From: Brachionus manjavacas
Lineage: Eukaryota > Rotifera > Eurotatoria > Ploima > Brachionidae
Assembly: GCA_019054805.1 (NCBI GenBank)
Contig: JAHQIY010000002.1
Coordinates: forward strand, 5,890,001-5,954,000
Length of the DNA stretch: 64,000 nt
Direction of reading: 5' to 3'
The position numbers and the translations under genes are program-made. The first letter of the stretch is position 1; every line of letters starts with the position of its first letter. Of the stretch, positions 44,161-55,561 are shown in pieces. The notes below the pieces were generated by a model that was given only the letters and a program-made list of their open reading frames with translations, ran no database searches and was not told the origin of the DNA.

Positions 44161-45790
44161 TAGCTGAGTGCAATATATCAGCTATCAGCTGATATCAGTT
44201 AATATTATTTTTTTTGTCCCTTCCTCATATTAGCTGATTTAGAATGTTGGTTTGTGGAAATAAGCTTATATTATTTTAAAAAAGTTTAAGAAATTAATTT
44301 TAAAATTTGAATAAAAAAATTTTTATTTTCTCAAATATATAAATTTATGTATTTTACAGTAAAAATACAATTTTTTTTCCAATCATTTCACATTTCGACC
44401 AATGCTCTTGTATTTTATAATAACTGGTAAAAATTTAAAAAAATATATTAACAAAAAAATTTAAGAATGAATAAAACATTAACCTTTTGCTTAAAGCTGT
44501 TTAGAAGTCAAAGTCTTTATAAGTATTTACGAATCAAGGCAAATGACAACACAGTACGGTGCAGCGCCTTTTTCATTCAATTTCCGTTTATTAAATAATT
44601 AAAAGTCTGAAAAACACACCTTAAAAAGTATATTAAAAAGTTTTCCATGAATTTTTCTGTATTTACTAAAAAAGGTTTGTAGAACAGTGCTAAGGGTGTT
44701 TTTAAGTATAGTGTGTTTTTTTTAGATTTAAAAATAAAAAAAATGAAATGAAATCATTATTTTCTGTCTTACATTTTACTTTTTGCACTTTTTCATTTTT
44801 AATTTTAATACATCGCCAGAATTGGCGCAAAATGGAATAAATAAATAAATAATAAATAAAGGATGTGCTGAAACGGGTTTTAAGTGTGTTGAGACGATTT
44901 TTGCGTGTGCTGGTTAGGTAGACCCCTATTTAAAATGCTAACTGTAATTTTATTTTGAACTTGTGATGATCTATCTATCTTGATTAGTATTCATCCTTTT
45001 TTAAAACCCGTTTAGTAAATGGGTTTTATAATTAAACTTCAAAATAAAAATTCTAAGTCAAGTCAACGGACTTTTTTTTTTAAAAAGAAGTATAAGTAAA
45101 GTAATTGACTTGAAAATGACTTTTTTTTGACTAAATCACTAGTCTTCTTTTAAAATTTTTTTTATTAAGGTTACACATTTTTTTGGATTTAGAACCTGAA
45201 TGTATTCATTTATGTAATGATTTATTTTCTAATTATCTAAAGAAATTTTTTCTTTAAAATTACTTTTGCTAAGATTACTAATTACTAAGATTTTCAATCT
45301 GGTTTATGCCAAAAAAATTAGCTGGTATACTGTACTATTTTTTTCATTTATATGTGAATGATTGATGAATTACCTTATTTTTAACCAAAAAATAAACTCA
45401 AGTCTGTTAATGTGTCTTAATACAGATTAATTCGATTTTAATGTTTAAAAAAGTAAAAAAAAAGCTTCTTTATGAGACAAATTTAACTTCAAATTTAAGG
45501 ATAATAATACAAGAAAAAAAAGAGGGTTCCTTTGTTAACTGAAGAATAAGAAATTCAAATACAAGTCTAATTCTTAGAATTTTTATTTTTACTGTAAAAC
45601 ACATGAATGTATTTATTTGCGAAAAAGAAAAAATTTTTTATTCAAAATCTCACTTTTTTAAATTCACATTTTAAAATTAATTTCTTAAATTTATTTTCAC
45701 TAAATCAATAAATATTTTAGGAAGGGACAAAAAAATGATATTAACTGATATCAGCCGATAGCTTATATCATTTGGTATTAGATAATATCA
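44161..45790. mobile_element. Non-autonomous DNA element with about 200-bp terminal inverted repeats
   Basis: The left arm 44161-44376 and right arm 45588-45790 are imperfect reverse complements. Shared stretches are GCTGATATCAGTTAATATYA followed by TTTTTTTGTCCCTTCCT, then GAAATTAATTTTAAAAT, and TTTTACAGTAAAAATA. The 1.2-kb interior has no transposase. It holds a hairpin plus AAAT-repeat segment at 44811-44862 that looks like a retroelement tail. Confidence 0.75.
44811..44862 (+). repeat. Hairpin ATCGCCA/TTGGCG followed by AAAT repeats (copy 1)
   Basis: ATCGCCAGAATTGGCG forms a short perfect stem, followed 9 bp later by AATAAATAAATAAAT. The same arrangement occurs at 47882-47928, so it is a repeated module. 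A 3' hairpin plus short tandem repeat is how many LINE-type and SINE-type elements end. Confidence 0.6.
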
Positions 45791-45799
45791 GATGACATG

Positions 45800-46735
45800 A
45801 TGTTAAAAGTTAATTTCCGGCATTGATTGAGACTAAAAAATTAAAAATCCGACCTGTTAACTGCATTATCATAAATAACTTACTAGTTAGCATTTTTTCA
45901 AATCGATTGTTTTTTTAAAACAGATTACGATCAATAAGCAGATTTTTGCTCATGTAAAAAAAAATTAAATATTTTTTTCAGGACAATTTAAAAATTACTG
46001 TTGTAAAGTGTTTAGAAAATTTAAAGTTGTGATTAAGTGTTGAAATGCAAATTAAAAAATAATGGAAACCCAAAGTTAATGTTCATCCAAATGTTCCTAT
46101 CATATTTTTATTAAGCTCTATTCTATTCAAATTTTACAAGTTTTTATTTAAAATTTTTATTTTTATAAATGAAAGTTCTTGTAAAGCACTTGCCTGAGGA
46201 TCAAAAAGGATATGATAAATGTTATTATGGTCTTTAAAATAATTATCTTATTTAGTTGTCCCATCGACACGAATTTAATATAGCAAAGCACAAATATTTT
46301 TTTCAATTTCCCAAATAAATAATCGGACATTTAAAAATTTAAATTTTCATTTCAATTTTCAAAATCCAAGAGAGACATGCTTTTAAGTCCCAATTCATAA
46401 TTTATGTCAAGCCAGTGAAGTGACTTAAAAATTTTCGATTTTGAGCCAAAATATTGGCTCTAAAGTTTTAGATTAAAATAGGTTTTTGGATAAATAAATT
46501 TTTCAAGTTATATTAAAATATTCAATTAAAAAAAATGAAAACTTTTAACGTCATTTTGTTTAACTTGACATCCTATGCAACAAGTAAATTCATAGAGTTT
46601 ACAATCTTTTTTTTTAAATTATATGAATTCTTCAGCTCAATACTCAATAACATAAAAATAAAAGACAATTTTTTTGACAATATGAATTTTTTTTATAAAT
46701 TAAAAATATTGAAATCTTAAAATTTAATTTTCTAA
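45800..46735. other. Non-coding interval before the PANTS-like gene
   Basis: AT-rich. A 61-codon open frame at 46535-46720 directly upstream is Phe/Lys/Asn-rich low complexity and I do not consider it a gene. Confidence 0.4.
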
Positions 46736-47146
46736 ATGTCTGACTTAAAAATAGCCGATGCTCCAAAATCTCTCGGAGAATTAAATTTATTGCCATGTGA
46801 CCATTATGAATACGAATTTAAGCAATGTTCATCTTTAAAGGGAAAATTTCTTCAATATTACAGGGGAGAAAAATCTGACCATGAGTGTAAATTTTATCAG
46901 GATTTATTTGTGGATTGTCTAAAGTACGAACGCGAACCAGCAAAAAATCCAGATTCCCTTCTGAAACTTAGGAATTACGAACAAGAACTTGTTACCAAAA
47001 GAAAGGATTTCTTAGCAAAAAATGATGTGTGGAAGCTTAGAAAAGAACCTCCAAGTGATTGGAATGCAGCTTTACCTGAATGGGCTGAAGAAAACATAAA
47101 AGATTCATATTGGTTCAAATCGAGAAATAAACAACAAAAAGACTAA
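46736..47146 (+). CDS. C22orf39-like: C22orf39/PANTS-like twin CX9C protein (UPF0545)
   Basis: Single exon, 136 residues. Two CX9C pairs are visible: C-DHYEYEFKQ-C at residues about 21-31 and C-KFYQDLFVD-C at about 53-63. They are followed by a charged helix and a C-terminal KEPPSDWNAALPEW that matches the PPPDWHLPLP ending of human C22orf39. The paired cysteines and spacing are those of the small helical-hairpin CX9C class; vertebrate C22orf39 has been studied as a regulator of synaptic plasticity. Longer than the human protein by about 30 residues, mostly at both ends. Convergent with the next gene, 44 bp apart. No breaks. Confidence 0.85.
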   Translation: MSDLKIADAPKSLGELNLLPCDHYEYEFKQCSSLKGKFLQYYRGEKSDHECKFYQDLFVDCLKYEREPAKNPDSLLKLRNYEQELVTKRKDFLAKNDVWKLRKEPPSDWNAALPEWAEENIKDSYWFKSRNKQQKD

Positions 47147-47190
47147 TTTTAAAATCAAAAAATTTATTTAAAAATAAAATTTAAAGTGTT

Positions 47191-47792
47191 TCATTTACAA
47201 CTTTTTTTCAGATTCAAATTGATAAGTTCGTTGTACGCCCGTTTTTTGTACAATTTCCATGTTAAATCTTGAAAAAAATTTTCATTTACAGCCTTTACTG
47301 ATGGCTCTTTTATACAAGAATCTCTCTTTAACAAAATTTTAGTCAAATTATTTTTTGTAAATTCAAGTTTACCATCTGATCCAAATATTTGTTAATAATA
47401 GTTTTATCAGTAGTGAATGCAAGCATGTATTTTAAATAGCTTTCTTTATCAATAATATAGCATTCGGCATATTTTGAATCAACAATCAAGTGGTATTTAT
47501 TCGATTCGGACATTACCAATTCATCCGACTCTAATTCTTCTTGATTTTCCAGGTAATTCGAATTGCTTAAGTCAAAATTTTCATTTTGACGTTTTTCATC
47601 GAACAAAAAATCACTCAGACCCTTGAATAAGATAAAGGTGTGAATACAAAAAAATCTAAATTTTGAAATTCTTCTATCATAACTACCAAATACTTCATCT
47701 TCATAAAGGATATGACGAGTTTTTTGAATCGATTCAGTTCGATTCAAGCAAACCGTGGAATATAAGAAAAGAAAATTACAGAATGGAAACAC
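47191..47792 (-). CDS. Unrecognised protein gene with a frame break
   Basis: Minus-strand frame from about 47790 to 47395 reads ...KTRHILYEDEVFGSYDRRIS, a hydrophilic Glu/Asn-rich middle, and ESNKYHLIVDSKYAECYIID followed by KESYLKYMLAFTT. The original frame stops at 47343. Shifting by one base near 47395 opens FGSDGKLEFTKNNLTKILLK, RDSCIKEPSVKAVNENFFQD and LTWKLYKKRAYNELINLNLK, ending at TGA 47191. The second part looks like normal coding sequence, so either a one-base indel/assembly error or a missed intron separates them. No in-frame ATG exists at the 5' end: the frame is open from TTGTG after an AG, so an upstream exon is likely. Family not recognised. Confidence 0.55.
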
Positions 47793-47881
47793 AACTTATT
47801 ATATATATATTAAAAAAATAGTCTTTATTTTTAGAAAATTTGCCTTTTTTATATTTCTCTTTAATGTTAATTTTTTTTTAT

Positions 47882-47928
47882 CATCGCCAAATTTGGCGTA
47901 ATTTTTGATAAAAATAAATAAATATCAA
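47882..47928 (+). repeat. Hairpin ATCGCCA/TTGGCG followed by AAAT repeats (copy 2)
   Basis: ATCGCCAAATTTGGCG is a perfect stem, followed by AAAATAAATAAATA. Same module as 44811-44862; it lies just upstream of the unrecognised gene. Confidence 0.6.
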
Positions 47929-47929
47929 A

Positions 47930-49106
47930 GAAAAAATACTTTTTTAATCTTTTTAATATTCTAAATCACTTACATTTAAAAGTGGAATTCTCTAGATAAT
48001 TTAATACTAATATTTTTGTACTTCTGATTTATATGTAATTTTGTAATATTTAATAATTTATATTAATATTTTTATGTTTTCTTTTTTTAAACAAAAAAAG
48101 GCTTTATTTTATTTTAAAAAAAATGATCACTATCTTTGAAATATGCAACCCATAATAAAAAGTTAAAAATACGAAATTAGTTTGCAAATTTTTTGCAGAG
48201 ACTGAATTTAGATTAAATATTTTTTTTCAACCTTAAACAGCTTTAAAGTTAACACTTTCATAGAAATAATCATTCTACATTTTTCTCCTGCTTCCTGGCT
48301 CTTAATTTCACTCGTCTTTATAGTTATTATGTAATAAAACTACTTTTTTATGATCCGAACCTGTAAGGTTCTGGTGGTACTACGTTTTTTAAAAAATTAT
48401 AATAGATTTCTAATTAATAACTTAATTTTTAAATATGTTTCTTCTTCTAGCCTAAATAAATAATTAAGAAATTAACAACATATTATTCTATTTTTATTTA
48501 ATAATTATTTTTAGAATCCCGATAAATAAGATCGAAAAAAAAAACTTTTTGAATTCCTTTGACCTAGAAATCTTGAATCAGAATGACGTCGCCTTAACTT
48601 TAATGGGGTGTCGACTCCAGTTTTACCAACGATGGCAAATTCTATAAAGATTAAAGTTTCATTAAAACAAAAGAGCCCACAATTCACTAAATCCCAAGAT
48701 CTTAAAGATCCAAGAACATATGAACTTACATTACTTAGAGCCTAAAAAATCTTGAACTGATATTTTAATTAGCAAAAAAGTTCCGAAATAGCCTGCAAAA
48801 CCTTCTTTTTTTGTCCATTCATGTCCCAAACTTTTTATTAGTTTTAAATTTCTTTATATTAATGTTTCAATTAATTTAATCATTTTTTTTGTTAATTAAA
48901 AAAAATTTCTTCATGCGTCCTCAGCAAAAAGCATCTTTTGAATAATAATAACATAGATTTTTAGTTTTAAAAAAGCCTAAATAAAATACTGAATTAAAAA
49001 TAAAAAATTACAAAAATTTGTCCAGGTTTCATATCCAAAAGCTTTATGAAACATGAGTGAGTGTTATTAAATCGGTAAATTTCGTTCCATATCTTAATAA
49101 TTAAAT
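47930..49106. other. Non-coding interval
   Basis: AT-rich. A more GC-balanced stretch at 48560-48740 has no long open frame. Any missing 5' exon of the gene at 47.2-47.8 kb should lie here; I could not identify it. Confidence 0.4.
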
Positions 49107-50188
49107 TTAATCCAAACTAGACCAAATTCGAAAATTCTTTAATATTAAAACCTCTGGCAATCTTGTCTTTATTTTATTGCAAGAATTTATTTCATTGTAA
49201 AAGTCAGATTTTCTATATTGATCTGTCTCAGGCACACGGTCTTCCATTATATTGTGACTTGACACAATTTCAATTGGATTATTTAAATTTTGATTCAATT
49301 GATTTTGTTTTTGAGCAAAATTTTTGATGGATTTATTCAAACGAACCATGTTTGTTGACGAAGAACGAAATGCATCTTTATTGGTCTTAATTTTGGGATC
49401 AGGAATTGCTGACATGGGCTTTATCATGAAGGGAGATGAATTGTAGTTAAAATTTTGATGATTAATAGCAGTCCTTGATTTTGAATTTGACTGAGTTTGA
49501 CTGGGATGAAAATGGTTAAAAGTAACTCGCTTGTTTTGGGTTTTAAATCGTTCAGTGGACTGACTCAATGAATGAAATGTTTTCTCTCTCTTATACTCCA
49601 AATATCTGCTCTTTAATGAATGCTCGTTTGATTGTGACTTTAATAAATTTTCACGCAAACATTTACTTTTTTGTCTTTCAACTTAATCAAAATTAAAAAT
49701 AAAGTGATATTTAACTCGAAAAGTGAATTTACTGCTTGGTTCAATAAAATAAGGCGAAGTGGCATTTGATTCAAGTGTTTTTTGGTGCTTTTTTATTTGA
49801 TTGCGGCTTATTCTTATATAACATTTGGCATCACCAGACTTCAGAATATATATGTTTTGATTACAGTCAATTTCTCTTGCTATGCTGTCTTTGTACCTAA
49901 AGAAAGAAAATAAATTAAAATTAAAAAGCTAAGAAAAAAAACTTTAATTTTTAATCAATACTTAAATTTTTTTAGTAATATGCGGTTGTCTTCGATAAAC
50001 AGCCTCAATGTATTCGTAGACCAATTTTTAAATAAAAGAGAAGTTTTTAAAATCTCATAGTCTTCTAGGTCCAAGTCAAAATATTTTTTTTTAAATGCTG
50101 AATAAGATTTTTCGTATTCTATATTTATGTCATTAATCGATTTATCATAGTTTGTATCACTGTCATTGATTATCATCGAATGAAACAT
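49107..50188 (-). CDS. Cyclic-nucleotide-binding-domain-like protein
   Basis: Three exons, phase-consistent: 50188-49962, 49896-49733 and 49681-49107, encoding 321 residues. Exons 1-2 give LKTSLLFKNWSTNTLRLFIE, then DNRILLKKFKYKDSIA and NIYILKSGDAKCYIRIS. This follows the first half of a cNMP-binding fold (helix, 'L....L....F..G..I', then 'IYIL.SG.AK..'). The phosphate-binding cassette with GE and R is not visible, so ligand binding is doubtful; the domain is cut off after the first strands. The C-terminal 190 residues are Ser/Asn/Gln-rich and disordered. It could be a degenerate CNBD-type protein. Start ATG 50188 gives MFHSMIINDSD. Confidence 0.6.
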
Positions 50189-51186
50189 TATTTAAAAAAG
50201 CAAATTTAATTAAGTTTTCTAAGAAAAAATATTTTTTTTATGCTTGTTACGAAGTCTTATTTTTTAATGAGAACGAATTTTTTTTTTGGAGAACATAAAA
50301 ATTTAAATTAATACATGGTTACAAATTGCTTTTATCACTCAAAGGGCTTAAAATTAAGTAATGATAAAACTTGAATAATTAAATATTTAGATAAGCTTAG
50401 AACCCTCAGAATAATTCGAAAATTTTTGTAGAAAACTTTTTTTCTAATCTAAGCTAATTTTAATTAATAAAAGATGATATCTTCAATTATCATTTATTAC
50501 TTAATTGAAATAAAAAGTATCTAAGATAAAATATTCGCTTATTTTCACGAAAGAGCTGATTAATTTTAAATTTTGTGACAGGAATTGCGTCAATTGCCCC
50601 TCGAGCTAAATAATTACTTAACGATTCAAATATTGATTTATTCAAGCTAAATAATTGTAATTTTCCTTCCGTAAAAATAACTCTATTAAAGGTTCTTTAA
50701 ACTAAGCGAATAGTTAAGTCTATTCTATTAATTTAACATATTTTGTACTCAAATGCACTTGAAAATAAAATTGAAAAAAATGAAAAATTTGAAGAAAATC
50801 ACAAATTAAAATTAATCGAATTAAATAAGCGTGAATCTAAGCCTGGATTCAAATAAATGACGCCATGAGCACTAGTTTTATAAAATTTTAAATAACATGT
50901 ATAAATGAAGTTCTAGAATATAAATTCAAAAAAAAAAACTAACACGGCTTCTTAAAATTAAATTTAATCCAAAAAGTCAAATTAAAATATTTATACAAAG
51001 ATATCAAAATAAACACTTTTATGCTTTAGGGTTCCATTCATTAAAATTAAAGCGACAAAAAATCTTTTTTTCCGAAATCATTTCAATTCAAATAATTAAA
51101 GTTTTATTTCTAGACACTTAAAATCAATATAGTTAAATTTTATTTTAAAATTTATAAATTTTGGCATGTTTTAGAGTATAGAAACG
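50189..51186. promoter_or_regulatory. Divergent intergenic interval
   Basis: 1 kb between the cNMP-like gene (minus) and the MINPP1-like gene (plus), which point away from each other. No coding sequence; AT-rich with no motif I can name. Confidence 0.4.
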
Positions 51187-53205
51187 ATGACTTGTTGCTT
51201 AAGTGATTTGCCAGCAATAACAATACTAATATTGGCACTTTACATTGCTCAATCACTTCAGCTTAAACACTCGACTAAAACAGCCTATTTGGATAGCTTT
51301 AATAAAGAACAAATCAACTACATAAATAATAAGCAAAATTATAAATTAGAAAATTGTTCGTAAGTTTTTTTTTAAGTTTTTTATTTAGCTTTTTTGATTA
51401 ATTAGAAACATTTTAAACAAAAACTTGATTTTGAAGGGCTGATCAAATTTTTATTTTTCTACGACACGGATCCCGCTATCCAAATTCAAAATATGTCCAT
51501 AAGACTAGAGACTTCCTGGATAAAGTAAGACAGCTGCGAGCGAATCAAAAAAAAAGTGCTAATCTGACATATTCAACTACTATTGATGATGTTATTGTTA
51601 CTTTTGATGACAAACCCAGTCATGGATTGAGTGAATTGGGTGCTTTGGAAATGCAACAAATTGCTTTAAGGTTCAAAGAGCGTTTTCCAAACTTGTTCGA
51701 TCACGAGGACGCACTTGATAACATTGACATTGTTTCCAGTGACAGGGATCGATGTATTGATAGTGGCCGAAATTTTGTCTTTGGTATTTTTGGCAAAAAT
51801 TCGGAATTGTCTAATTTATTGATAAATAAGTTTGTTATTAATAACACATTAATTCGATACTTCGACCAATGTCATCAATATTTAGAAAAAATTAAAAAGA
51901 AAAAGAATTCGTTGCCAAATTTAGCTAACTTTATGAATGGACCAGAAATGATCAAGCTCCTTAAGGCATTCAAATCTAGGAATCTTATTCAAGAATTAGA
52001 TTTTAAAACAAGTAATTATTTTTATGGTTTAACTGAATAAAAAATGAACTTAAAGCTTAGGCAAATTGAAGTTTATGATCACATTTTAATGATCAGTCTT
52101 AAAAATTATCATTTAAAGAAATTTTTACGCAATTTTTGATTTTAAATTTTATTTCAGAGAAAATTTTTCAACATAAACATTCAATGTCAAACGGAATATT
52201 TTATATCCGAAAATCTATGAAAATAGAATTATGCACAGTACTTGGCTATGGTATAAAATGGTATGCTACACATAAAAATGTATCTCTATATCTAATTAAC
52301 TAAAAATGTTCGAAATTCATTTTTTAATCAATAATAATTTTTGAGCATGACCATGAAAATTCGATCATAAAATTTAATTTGCCATAGCTTAGAATTATTT
52401 TTTTTGAAGTGTTTTAAATAGCTTTTAACTTTTAAAAGAAATTTTGATAACTATATTTGGTTTATGTGGAATTGAACACGCTCATAGAATGAAAATGAAT
52501 TGGTGCAAATTATTCGATGGCGATCATGAGCTAGAAATTTTGTCATACTACAGTGATTTGAAGGATTTTTGGATCAAATCCTATGGAAATGAGTTAAATT
52601 ATCAAATAGTTCAGTATTTATATCAAGATTTATTTGCTAATTTTGATTTGAGTTTAAATAATGATTCAAAAAGGTAATTTTTTATTAATATTTCACTGAG
52701 TTGTTTTAAAGCCCGAGATTAAAGGAAAAGTAATTAAAATTCAATTCCAAGTTGGGACTTGAGACTTGTGTCTTTTAAACAACTTTGTTTTTTTCAATAA
52801 AAAAAATTAATTAATTTTAGAAAGAAAGTTCTTCTCAGATTCGGACATGCAGAAAATATAATTCCATTATTGTCTGTTTTGAATCTTTTCCGCGACCCTT
52901 ACCAATTAACACATGATAAATTTAGTGAAGTTAAAGATAGGTTTTTCAAAACAGCAGTTATGTCACCATTTGCTTCCAATTTAGCGTTTGTTTTGCACAA
53001 ATGTAATAATACTATTGAACCATTTAGAATAAAAATTCTGGTTAACGAAATGCCTTTAGAAATGCTACATACTGGTCGCATCGAGTGTAGCTTTGAAAAT
53101 AAATCTGAATGCAGCTATTCAAAATTTAGCTCAATGTTGAAAAATTTTCTAAAAATTGATCTTGACAAAAATTGCGCGGTTAGAAATTTAGAAAATGAAT
53201 TGTAA
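51187..53205 (+). CDS. MINPP1: Multiple inositol polyphosphate phosphatase
   Basis: Four exons: 51187-51359, 51437-52011, 52439-52673 and 52821-53205, about 455 residues. It is a histidine acid phosphatase of the secretory pathway that removes phosphates from inositol hexakis- and pentakisphosphates. The N-terminus is a signal peptide (LPAITILILALYIAQSLQ). Exon 2 opens with IFIFLRHGSRYPNSKYVHKT: RHGSRYP is the catalytic histidine motif. ELGALEMQQIALRFKERFP and SSDRDRCIDSGRNFVFGIF (the S.DRCI..G..F pattern) follow. Exon 3 has GLCGIEHAHRMKMNWCKLFD. Exon 4 has RFGHAENIIPLL, where HAE is the proton-donor motif typical of MINPP rather than HD. The C-terminus is ENEL, close to the SDEL/KDEL retention signals of vertebrate enzymes. 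Intron 2 is long (427 bp). No breaks. Confidence 0.94.
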
Positions 53206-53885
53206 TTATCAATTTTACTAATATTTTATTTTTTTTACATTTAATCAATCAACTTATAATTAGTCAACTAATAATTGTTAAATTTTTTATTTTATATTCA
53301 TTAATAAATTTAACTTTTTTAAAAATTTTTACGTCTTTTTAAAATGGGCATAATTAATTAAAAATAAATCTAGCCTTTAAATTAAACTTCTAAGTGAGCT
53401 AATTATGATAACGCTCGAAAAGCAGCCAGGAAAAAGAGTTAGAGACAACAATCCAACTTCATGGTCTCAAAGTTGGAAAGTTTAGCAGAACCGGTTCAAA
53501 TAAAATCTTAGACTAGTCTAAAAAATTGTATTTTAAAATGAGATCATCTTGAATTCTTTTTTAATTCTTTTGGTTCCAAGGTTCCTCTTATTTTTTTTAA
53601 ATTTATCTGAGTCTTGGTCCCCTTAAAACATTTTATTTTGACCTGATGTGTAATTATTAGTTTGCAGTCAGCGCTCCTTCTAATGATAAATTTTCAAGAA
53701 TCGAGTATTAGATTTGGTACACGAAAAATAACATTACAGCAGAATAAATTGAAAAGTAATGTTGTTTATGAAAATAATAATTAATAACTTTTTTTTTAAA
53801 ATAATTTAAAAATTAAATTAAGTGTTAATATAAAGTTTTTAAGGAAGATAGCTTAAATAAAAATTGTTTTGGAAAGTTATCGAAA
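53206..53885. other. Non-coding interval
   Basis: 3' flank of MINPP1. Nothing recognised; the string near 53490 resembling a tRNA T-arm lacks a cloverleaf. Confidence 0.4.
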
Positions 53886-53889
53886 AATG

Positions 53890-54370
53890 TTTTCAAACCG
53901 AATGCTCAATTTCGAATGACCCAGCTAAATGGTCTAATTTTTGGATCCTAAAATTGAACTGTTCTATCGACCGGAAAATTTTTAACTTCCTGTTTAAGTG
54001 GTAATCACGACCGATCATATGATCACAAGCACAAATTTTTCTTGAAATAAAAAATATTTGAGATTTAATTATTTTTTTAACTTCACTTAGAAACAAAAAA
54101 AAATTGTTTTTTGGAGCCTTTTAGTTTCGCTTGGTTACACTGCATAATTTGCTTGATCCAAGTGACTTTTCTGAATTGCCTCAGCTTTAATCATAATTTT
54201 GGTCTAGCATCCATTCGGATCCTGCTTCTACTGTTGGAAATTGTTGTATAAATGTCCATTCCTTGTTTTGAGGTGTAAATCTTTCTTTGGTGATTTCCTC
54301 CTCGATTTCTGCTTCAAAAGCAGACGAAAAGTATCAAGCTATTCAAAATCTTCTTTATCCATAATTTATA
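53890..54370 (-). pseudogene. Decayed open frames, possibly a transposon protein
   Basis: Minus strand: EITKERFTPQNKEWTFIQQF followed by PTVEAGSEWMLDQNYD, then frame changes, then a 67-codon stretch with ICACDHMIGRDYHLNRK. 'EW.....F.....A..W' resembles the N-terminal FLYWCH/WRKY-type finger of Mutator-like transposases, but the match is weak. More GC-rich than its flanks. No intact protein. Confidence 0.3.
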
Positions 54371-54434
54371 ACTGTGAGAAAGAAAAACTCAAAATAATTT
54401 CGGATGTTTGTTTTTTTATTTTATTTATTTGATT

Positions 54435-55410
54435 AACTGTATTGAGCTAAGGCTCCTTTAGATTTAAAAAAAAAATTCAAAAAATTCAAAATAGAATAAA
54501 ATAAAAACTAACTTTTATCTCTACAATGATTTGGGTCAAAAATTGATATTAAAAAATGATATAAAATTTTATTATTAGAAATAGTTAAAAACATTTTTTA
54601 ATTATTGATGAAATTTTTGATGAAATCTTTGAACTTTGAGCATTTATTTCTTTTTTCCAATAGATATGCAATTAAAAACGACACTATATCAAGAAAAGAA
54701 ATGAAGAAAAGAAGAAGTTATTAATACAACGTCATTTTTGTTAACCAAAGTTCTAATCTTTGGAATGTCTTAACCCGAGCTCAGTAATGCCGAATCGATT
54801 AAAATTTTCCAAATTAGTATGGATTTTGTAATTATTTTCAATTTTAATTTTAGAACTCAAACTTAAAATTTAAATAAATCGCTTAAGATGATTTTGAATT
54901 TTTTTTAAATTAATTAACAAATGAAACTCACTTAGTAACTAAGCGTTATAAGTTATAACTCGAAATTACGGATGCTTTTCATCGCTATTTAAAAATAAAA
55001 TTTTAAAGTAAGAGAAATTTATTTGATTGCATACATCCTTTCTAACTTCAGGTATTAACACAAATACTATTTAGCAAAAAAATACGGTAAACTTATAATC
55101 ATGTGAATGTGGCATTGTTTTACCAGAAATAAAAACTAAAGGTAGTGTAATGGACATAAATGTGTTCAAATGTGTTTCATTGATAACTTTATTTGGTAGT
55201 TTCTCTGAAGAAAAAATTACGATTTTTAAAAACGACGATTTTTACATAATTTAGTGTCAAAGTAAGCGACATGTCACTAAAGTCAAAAAAAAGATGATTT
55301 CTTAAGTAATTTAATTTTTTTATTTAACGAATTTTACGCAAGAATATGAAATCAAAATTGATCTTTTAAATTAAAAAAATGGTTAAATTAACTTCAATCC
55401 TGTTTTATAA
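54435..55410. other. Non-coding interval
   Basis: AT-rich sequence, no gene or structured repeat seen. Confidence 0.4.
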
Positions 55411-55561
55411 CATCAATCAACTAACATAAAATTTAAGAATAAAATCATCAGTTAAATTTTTACATGTGTGATGGCTAATTGCGGCTCTTTTGAATGCCAT
55501 TGAACGACTTATTTCGTTATCCTGTTCATTTTGCGATTTGAACATCTTAATTACTTATTGT

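Noticed and set aside
46535..46720. 61-codon frame just upstream of the C22orf39-like gene
   Set aside because: Composition is random AT-rich; the downstream gene is complete with its own ATG.
53485..53510. GGTTCAAAT string that could be a tRNA T-arm
   Set aside because: No acceptor stem, D-arm or anticodon stem can be drawn around it.
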